A stretch of DNA of 64,000 bases from Pseudomicrostroma phylloplanum (taxonomy: Eukaryota; Basidiomycota; Exobasidiomycetes; Microstromatales): positions 1,347,561 to 1,411,560 of the forward strand of contig BCHS01000003.1 of assembly GCA_039545275.1 (NCBI GenBank), in the 5' to 3' direction. A model generated the notes under the pieces. The model was not told where the DNA came from, did no database searches, and saw nothing but the letters and a program-made list of their open reading frames with translations. Within the stretch, counting starts at the first letter, position 1. Each line of letters begins with the position of its first letter. Positions 57,808-64,000 of this stretch are shown here, in pieces. A program made the position numbers and the translations under genes.

Positions 57808-59242
57808 CAATATGACCTTGCCCTTACCTCCGAGGGAGACAGCGGTGACGACGAGAATGAGAGAGAGACGGAGGGGGAAGCTGCGAACACATAGGATTGT
57901 GGGGCTGAGTTGTGACACGTCGGCCACTTCCGCGATCTAGACTTTTGATGCGGGGGTGGAGGTGCTCTGGCAGAGAAGGCCGAGCTGGTCTGAGGTGGCC
58001 TCGTCTGCCCCTCCAAGCTTTGCACAATCCAAGACGCAATCAACTGACCCTCAGACAATGTTCAGGTCTGCTTCGACTCGTATTCGCAGGAAAGGGCGGC
58101 TCAAAGGATAGGAGGTGTCTCACCCGTACCATTGTCGGCCGATGCGCCGAACGTTGCTCAATCTGCGTCAGCAGCGCGATACGGATGCGAACACCTCGTG
58201 GCAGGACAGAGCTCGAATGGTGGAAAACAGAGATCGAAGTCTGTCGATCTCCGTCAAATGCTGGAATATGAGGGCAGAACCTCGCCAAGCTCTGATAATG
58301 TGACGCGAAAGAAGATGCGGCTAGCTCCCCTTGCCCCTGTGGCGGTTACTGCGCCCCTCACGACCCGGGCCGTCATGCCGCTCGGATGGGAACAGTATTC
58401 CTTCTTCTGAGCATCAGCACCGCTGAATTGAACAAGCGCTGTCGACGTACAGACTGCTCTGCCATCACGTAGCGGTCTGCTTGAGCTTCCCCGGACTCCG
58501 TAGAGCCCACGTTGAATCCGGAGTAATGGCGGGCGTGGCATTGACGATGCGACCCGGGCGGAGGAGGCGGCGTACCCGTGGGCCGGACCCGGGAGCAACG
58601 GCAGAGCACTCCGTAGCCGCGGGGGTGGTACCCATGGGAGCATAGCCATGCGCATGGGGGAGGAGCATGAGTGGCGAAGTGCCTCACCCCGTGAGTGCCG
58701 GTGGTCTTGTTCGGTACCTGACGCCCCTTTGCCCTCGCGACGACAAACCATCCCATCCGATCGCGGCGGTAGAGCAGCACCTCCTTCGGGCCGTGCCTCA
58801 CCGCAGGACGGCGTCACGCAGCGTTTGCTCTCCAGCCGTTCCGCGGGCCTCAAGCTTCGTTGAGTGTGTTGCCGTCTGTCCCTCTTGTCCTACTTTATCA
58901 CTCATCCATCCAGAGCAATCCCTTCCCTCATCTCGACCCCCACCTCTCCTTGGCTTACAACTATCCTCGAACACACTCCTCGCACCCAGCACTCGTCGTC
59001 ATCGTCCTCGTCGTCGTTGTCATCATCCATCCATCGATCCTCGCCATCCTCCTCGCACGTCGCTACCGATCCTCGTCGATCCTCCATCGATCAAAGAGAC
59101 AGACTTTGTGCTCAGCAGCACTCAACAAGCGCAGAGTTATCACTACTTATCCAGGCCTCTTCCGACTGCATCGCCAAAGCGGCGAACGCATCATCACTTC
59201 ATAGCTTTCGGTCGCCCACCTTCTGACAGCTCCCTCTACAAG
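57808..59242. promoter_or_regulatory. Divergent region of the CofD-like and Pub1-like genes
   Basis: 1.4 kb. A 199-codon minus-strand frame (58254-58853) lacks motifs and I do not call it. The 350 bp before the RNA-binding protein start are strongly pyrimidine-rich (TCATC and CCATC stretches), a likely promoter and leader. Confidence 0.45.
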
Positions 59243-60907
59243 ATGTCTGCTCCCTCATCTTCCTCCGCCACCACCGCTTCGTCTACCACTGCTCCAACGT
59301 CCGTCTCGAATGGGAGTGGCGCCCCAGCTGCCAGCAGCCCACACAGCGGCACCCCGATCACTACTACCAACAACACAGCTCGAGCGGGCACAGCTGCGCC
59401 AGCTGGCCAGACCGGAGCAGTTCCTGCTGCCACTGGAGTACCTGCTGCGTGCGGTGTAGGCAGCGGGCCCCCCATCATCACTGGCCGTCCTGCTGGGGTC
59501 CCACCCCTTGGTGTCCGTGAAGACACTACGCACCATGCTAGTCTTTTCATTGGCGACTTGTCCCCAGAGGTGAGTCTTGCTTGGGCTGAAAATCATATTC
59601 AGTGGACACTTTCTGATCCGCTGTTGATTCGTTTCCTCGGCGTCGTCGTTACCTCTAGGTCAACGATGCTACTCTCCGCGCAGCCTTTGCCGCTTTCCCT
59701 TCCTTGAGCGAGTGTCGAGTGATGTACGATCCCAATACCGGTGAGTTGCTCGACCTGATGTCTAGTGCACTCAGGTGAAGCCGGAGTTGACTGACATCCT
59801 TACCATCATTCTTGGCAGGACGCTCTCGCGGCTACGGCTTTGCCTCCTTTGGTGATCCGGACGATGCTCACCGTGCCTTGTCGTGAGTAGTGTGGCCTCT
59901 TGCCGCATCAGTATGAAGACAGCCTCCACTCATCAACTCGTGCTCCTTACCTACACAGGACTCTCAACGGCGAGTGGCTGGGCTCTCGACCCCTGCGAAT
60001 CAACTGGGCCAACCAGAAGCACTCCACCCGTCCAGGAAGCGGTGGCTCCCCTGCACTCGACCAGGGAGCGGCAACGATGCCAATGAGCTACGAGCAGATC
60101 GTAGCTGCGGCTCCCTCTCACAATACTACCGTCTACTTGGGCAACCTGCACCCAATGACCACTCAGCAGGACATCGTCGCCCTCTTCTCGAACATCTCCT
60201 TTGTCCGTGAAGTTCGTCTGCAAGCTGAGAGGGGCTACGGCTTTGCCGTCCTCGACTCTCACGACGCCGCTGCTACGGCCATCTTCCAGCTGGGCAACCT
60301 CGGCGGAGGTAGCGGGGTACAGCTCCATGGCCGAGTCTTGCGAGTCAGCTGGGGCAAGGACCGCAATGATGGTTCCATTGTCCCTCAGCTCCCCGGAGGT
60401 GGACTGGCGGCAGGCCTCGCTGCCCCCAACGTAGCTGGTCTGGCGGCCGGCATGGCTGCCATGCCCAACGTCTTCGGTGGCATCATGTACCAGGCACCAC
60501 CAGGCGCCGCTGCTGGCCTGAACTACCACACTGGCTTTGCGCTCCCAACTTCGGCCGCTAGCTTTGGTCTCCAGCAAACGGGTCATGGAGCTCACAATGG
60601 AGGCCAAGTCTCTGGTCTGGCCGGCATCAACAACGGAGCCCTTGGTCACCTGCCCTCTTTCGCTGGCATGAACGTTGGAAACGGTCCTGCCAATTCGGGC
60701 ACTACCAACACCAACAACAACAACGCGACCCCAGGCGCCTTTGGCAACCAGCAGAGAAGCTTCTACTCTGCTGCTGCTCCGGCCTTCAACAATGGCTCCG
60801 GAGGTGCAGGAGCGCCTGCCCCTGGGGGAGCTGCCAATGGGGCCAACAACTACCTCTCCAATGCTTTCAATGCTGCACCGGTTTCCAACGCCATCAAGCA
60901 CCACTAG
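59243..60907 (+). CDS. Pub1/TIA-1-like RNA-binding protein with two RRMs
   Basis: Exons 59243-59569, 59659-59740, 59819-59882 and 59959-60907 give 473 residues. Residues 1-100 are Ser/Thr/Ala-rich without fold. RRM A (about 103-190) has SLFIGDLSPEV as RNP2 and RSRGYGFASF as RNP1 and ends RPLRINWANQK. RRM B (about 230-305) has TVYLGNLHP and RGYGFAVL and ends GRVLRVSWGKD. These match the second and third RRMs of Pub1/TIA-1; the equivalent of RRM1 is absent. The rest is Gly/Ala/Asn-rich, prion-like, as in stress-granule proteins. RRM A is assembled from four exons. The family binds U-rich sequences in mRNA and acts in stability and stress granules. Nam8-type proteins are the alternative. Confidence 0.85.
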
Positions 60908-61530
60908 AGTTTGTTCGGTAAGCTGCACAGCAGAGAGACAAATGTGAAAGAGGAGATTGCCTTCGCTACGTCCCCACTCGTCTACGAGAGACGAGAGAAG
61001 AGAGCCTTCGCTTTTTCCGAGTCTCGCATTCTGTCTCTCTCTATACCCTTCCCTCATTTCCCCTTTGATGGCGAGATCTGCCCGCTTTCCGATGCTTTGC
61101 CTAGCTGCCTTGCCACGGGAAGCCCCCTCCTCTCGCCTCGCCTCGCCTCGCCTCGCCTCGCCTCGCCTCGCCTCGCTCCTTCCTTCCCTTCTTCTGATAA
61201 ATGACTCAGCTGGTGCACTCTGTGTCTTATGTGCTGTACTGCTGCTGGTCTTTGATATAACGATGGTCCTCCTCGAGGCTGTCCTGCCAATATAGATTTG
61301 CTTCTTGATGTGACTGAGCGGGTGACCACATGACGGGGATGCCAGGATAGAAGGATAGGAAGTGGGCAGCGGTGGACTGGCTGAGGCCCGTGCATTCTCG
61401 TCAGCAAAGTCGGAGGTTTCCGCTCTCACCAGTCATCTAGTCCATCTTCACCCTTTACCCTCGTTGGCAGTATCGAGTCGTATCATCCTCGTCACATTGT
61501 CGTCCTACTCACCACTGCTACGACCTCACG
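60908..61530. other. Spacer between tandem genes
   Basis: 623 bp, the 3' flank of the Pub1-like gene and the promoter of the cullin gene. It includes the pentanucleotide repeat listed separately. Confidence 0.5.
61132..61176. repeat. CTCGC pentanucleotide microsatellite, nine perfect copies
   Basis: Nine uninterrupted CTCGC units (45 bp) in the spacer between the Pub1-like and cullin genes. The array lies about 355 bp upstream of the cullin start and is likely to vary in length between strains. Confidence 0.95.
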
Positions 61531-64000
61531 ATGCTGGCCATACCAAGCGACGGTCCACTCAGTCGAGCCTTTGCTCGCTCCACCAGCGGCAACACCTCCA
61601 CCGCCTCGGCGCACGAGCATCCCCTCTCCTCGTGGCTCAAGAAGGCCTCTGCTCCCTCAGGCACTGCTGCAATCACCACCTCGTCCACCCCAACACTGGT
61701 ACTCAATACCAAGCCAGCACCAGCAATCAAGCCCAGCTATACACAGCAGAACCTCGCACTAGTCTCACGCTCGCTGCGCGCTATCCTCTCCCCTGCGAAC
61801 ACAAGCGCAGCATCACAGACCCACTCCTATGAGCAACTGTATGCTGTCGTCGAGTCACTCGTGCATGTCTGCAAAGCGGGATCAGAGCTGTATGAGAAGG
61901 TGGTGATGGAAATCGAGAGGGGCAGCGTGGAGTTCGCGAGGGTGTTGAGAGATGAGATCGGTCGGGCGCAGGGCAGTGCAGATGCACAAGGGAGTGAGCA
62001 ATGGCTGGGTGGCCTGAGGAGGGCTTGGGATGGGTGGGCAGAGAGGAGTGTGAGTATTCGTACGCAGACAGCTGAGGTGAGGCTGTATCTGGGGATTGAC
62101 ACTGCCTCTCCCATGCCCTGTCTTGGGTCGGCTCTACAGAATATCGTCCAGAGCATCCTGGCACCCCTGGACTCTGGCTTTACCTACAAGCAGCGATCTG
62201 ACAGCTTCCAGCCAAGCCAGGAGATTCTACTCGATGCCTTCAGACACAGCGTCATTGATGACGTCGAAATCAGATCGAAGATACTGTACTCTGTCACGGC
62301 CATCGTGGAGCATGAGAGGTGAGTCTGACTCAGGAGTTCACAGCGAGAAAGATGGGCAGGAAAGTGACTGACTGACGTGCCTTTTTGCCACTCACCGTCT
62401 AGATCTGCGCCCTCGTCCTCGTCTGGACCTTCCTACAAAGCCCTTCACTCGCCAATCCTTGCCCTCTTGGTCCGAATGCAAGCCTATCCGGACCTCGAGG
62501 CTGCTGTTCTCACCGCCACCCAAACTTACTACGAAGGCGAAGCTGCTCGCTTTGTATCCGACAGCTCGGCCGTCGAAGCTGTCATCTCTGCAGCCAGCAT
62601 CGAATCCTACCTCGCTCACACTCAGCGACGCATCGACGAGGAGACCTTGCGAGGCCACTGGCTGCTGGAGCCTACCTCGAATGGCAAGGAGAGGATGGTG
62701 GAGATTACGCGGGACGAGCTCATCAAGAAGAAGGCCGAGTGGCTCACTACTGGACTCCCAGCTCTGCTACAGGAAGAGAAGCCGCCACTTGCCTCGCTGT
62801 CCCTCTTATACAAGCACCTCGACTCGGTGAAGCACATCAAGCCGCTCACTACGATCTTTCTCGACCACATCCTTAAAGTGGGAAGCGCAATCGTCTCCCC
62901 TCCTTCTGCTGCCGTGCTGGCCAAGCTCCCCAAGCCCCCTAAGACGGATGCAGACAAGGAGACTCTGCGAGTGGGACTTGCCGAGGAGGAGACCCTGATC
63001 GAGCGCTTGATCTCCTTCAAGAGCAAGATCGATGTCACCGTCGAAGGAGCCTTTGCCAGTCGAGAAGAATTCCTGCAGCGACGCACCGAGGGCTTTGAGA
63101 AGGTCGTCAATTCTCGCACAGGTGGTGGAAAAGTCGCAGAGCTGTGTGCAAAGTACCTCGACGCCAAGCTCAAGAGTGGGAATAGGACCATGTCCGATGA
63201 GGAGCTGGAGAAGTGTCTCGATGAGGCGCTGGCTCTGTTCAGGTACACGCACGCCAAGGACATGTTCGAGGAGTTCTACAAGCGTCACTTTGCTAAGCGT
63301 CTGCTACTCAATCGATCTGCGTCCAGTGATGCGGAGCAGAGCATGCTTCTGAAGCTCAAGGAAGAATGTGGAGCTGGCTTCACACAGGGCCTAGAGACGA
63401 TGCTCAAGGACATCACTCTCTCCGACGAGATGATGAAGGGCTACGCTACACAGCAGGACAAGCTCAAGGCGGACACGCAGGGAGAGGGTGGCGATGACTT
63501 TGACCTCAATGTCAATGTGCTCACGCAAGCCCACTGGCCTACGTACCCGATCGTCGAGGTCTCTATCCCGGCGAACATGGCAGCGGCTCTGGAGCGCTTC
63601 CGCACCTTTTATACTGCCCGCAATTCCGGAAGAAAGCTACACTGGGCACACTCCCTCTCCACTTGTGTGCTCAAGGGCACTTTCCCCAAGTGCGGTGAAA
63701 AGGAGCTGCACGTCTCCGAGTTCCAAGCCATTGTCCTTCTCCTCTTCAATGGCTTGGACCCAGGCGAGAAGCTCTCTTACGAGTCCATCCGCGAGCAGAC
63801 TGGCCTAGAAGAGTCTGAGCTAAAGCGCACCCTCCAGTCCCTCGCTTGTGGTCAGATCCCCACGCGTGTCCTGCGCAAAGACCCTCAAGGGCGCGAGGTG
63901 CACGACTCTGACCTCTTTTACTTCAACGAATCCCTCAAGAACGAGCGCCACCGTATCCGCATCAACCAGATTCAGATGAAGGAGACAGTCGAGGAGCAGG
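61531..64000 (+). CDS. CUL4: Cullin-4-like ubiquitin ligase scaffold, C terminus beyond the window
   Basis: Exon 1 is 61531-62318 and exon 2 runs from 62403 past the right edge, so the neddylation domain with its Lys is not seen. Visible: a Ser/Thr-rich start, cullin repeats, then the cullin homology part with FEEFYKRHFAKRLLL, SASSDAEQSMLLKLKEECG, NVLTQAHWPTYP, TLQSLACGQ and RIRINQIQMKETVEEQ. The last motif and LACG suit CUL4 more than CUL1 or CUL3. Cul4 with Rbx1 and Ddb1 forms CRL4 ligases for DNA repair and replication control. The acceptor of intron 1 is ctag at 62399-62402. I am sure of cullin, less so of the subtype. Confidence 0.9.

Noticed and set aside
58254..58853. 199-codon open frame on the minus strand
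   Set aside because: No motif, and on the other strand equally long frames overlap it.
1..64000. CRISPR arrays, prokaryotic operons, rRNA genes
   Set aside because: No regularly spaced direct repeats of the right length and no rRNA signatures; introns show that the DNA is eukaryotic.

Overview
The window is nuclear DNA of a fungus, most likely a basidiomycete and possibly of the Ustilaginomycotina. The genes carry short spliceosomal introns, and 34 of the 43 introns I could place start with GTGAGT. The families are typically fungal: a Rieske-fused NAD(P)H nitrite reductase, a fungal nitrate transporter, a Zn2Cys6 factor, an N-acylated armadillo protein and an Mdv1-type WD40 protein. I see no transposon, CRISPR array or rRNA. 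Gene models were assembled by eye from reading frames, splice sites and family motifs, so exon coordinates are predictions.

Layout: (1) 0.5-7.3 kb is a divergent nitrate assimilation pair, transporter (-) and nitrite reductase (+), sharing a promoter with four GATAAG sites. (2) 7.5-13.5 kb holds GET2-like, MDV1/CAF4-like (-) and prohibitin PHB1. (3) 14.4-17.5 kb holds a secreted three-module repeat protein with dibasic sites, facing a seven-helix membrane protein of unknown function (-). (4) 18.8-30.4 kb has an intron-containing tRNA-Gly(CCC), eIF3l, a FYVE-type protein, an ING-family PHD protein and VAC8. (5) 31-39.3 kb is a probable sugar-use cluster: MFS glycoside transporter (-), GH31 alpha-xylosidase-like enzyme (+) and Zn2Cys6 regulator (-). 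(6) 39.9-64 kb is mostly housekeeping: a large PH-domain protein, V-ATPase subunit E, dynactin p27, SAM50, AP-2 mu, a secreted aspartic protease, a small UPF0390-like protein, a CofD/YvcK-like protein, a Pub1/TIA-1-like RNA-binding protein and a cullin-4 cut by the right edge.

Two small pathways are recognisable. Nitrate would be imported by the transporter, and nitrite reduced to ammonium by the reductase; nitrate reductase is not in the window. In the second, the transporter, GH31 enzyme and regulator would together take up and split an alpha-xyloside or alpha-glucoside, and the transporter/enzyme intergenic region carries repeated and palindromic CCGGTGACC-type motifs. The rest are unlinked cell functions (mitochondria, ER insertion, vacuole, endocytosis, translation, ubiquitination).

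The most unusual observations are: a predicted 2-nucleotide exon (or recursive splice site) needed to keep the second nitrate-signature of the transporter in frame; the secreted repeat protein with a conserved GGYxGPGGHGRR block, which could be a Kex2-processed peptide precursor; and a TIA-1/Pub1-like protein that has only the equivalents of RRM2 and RRM3.
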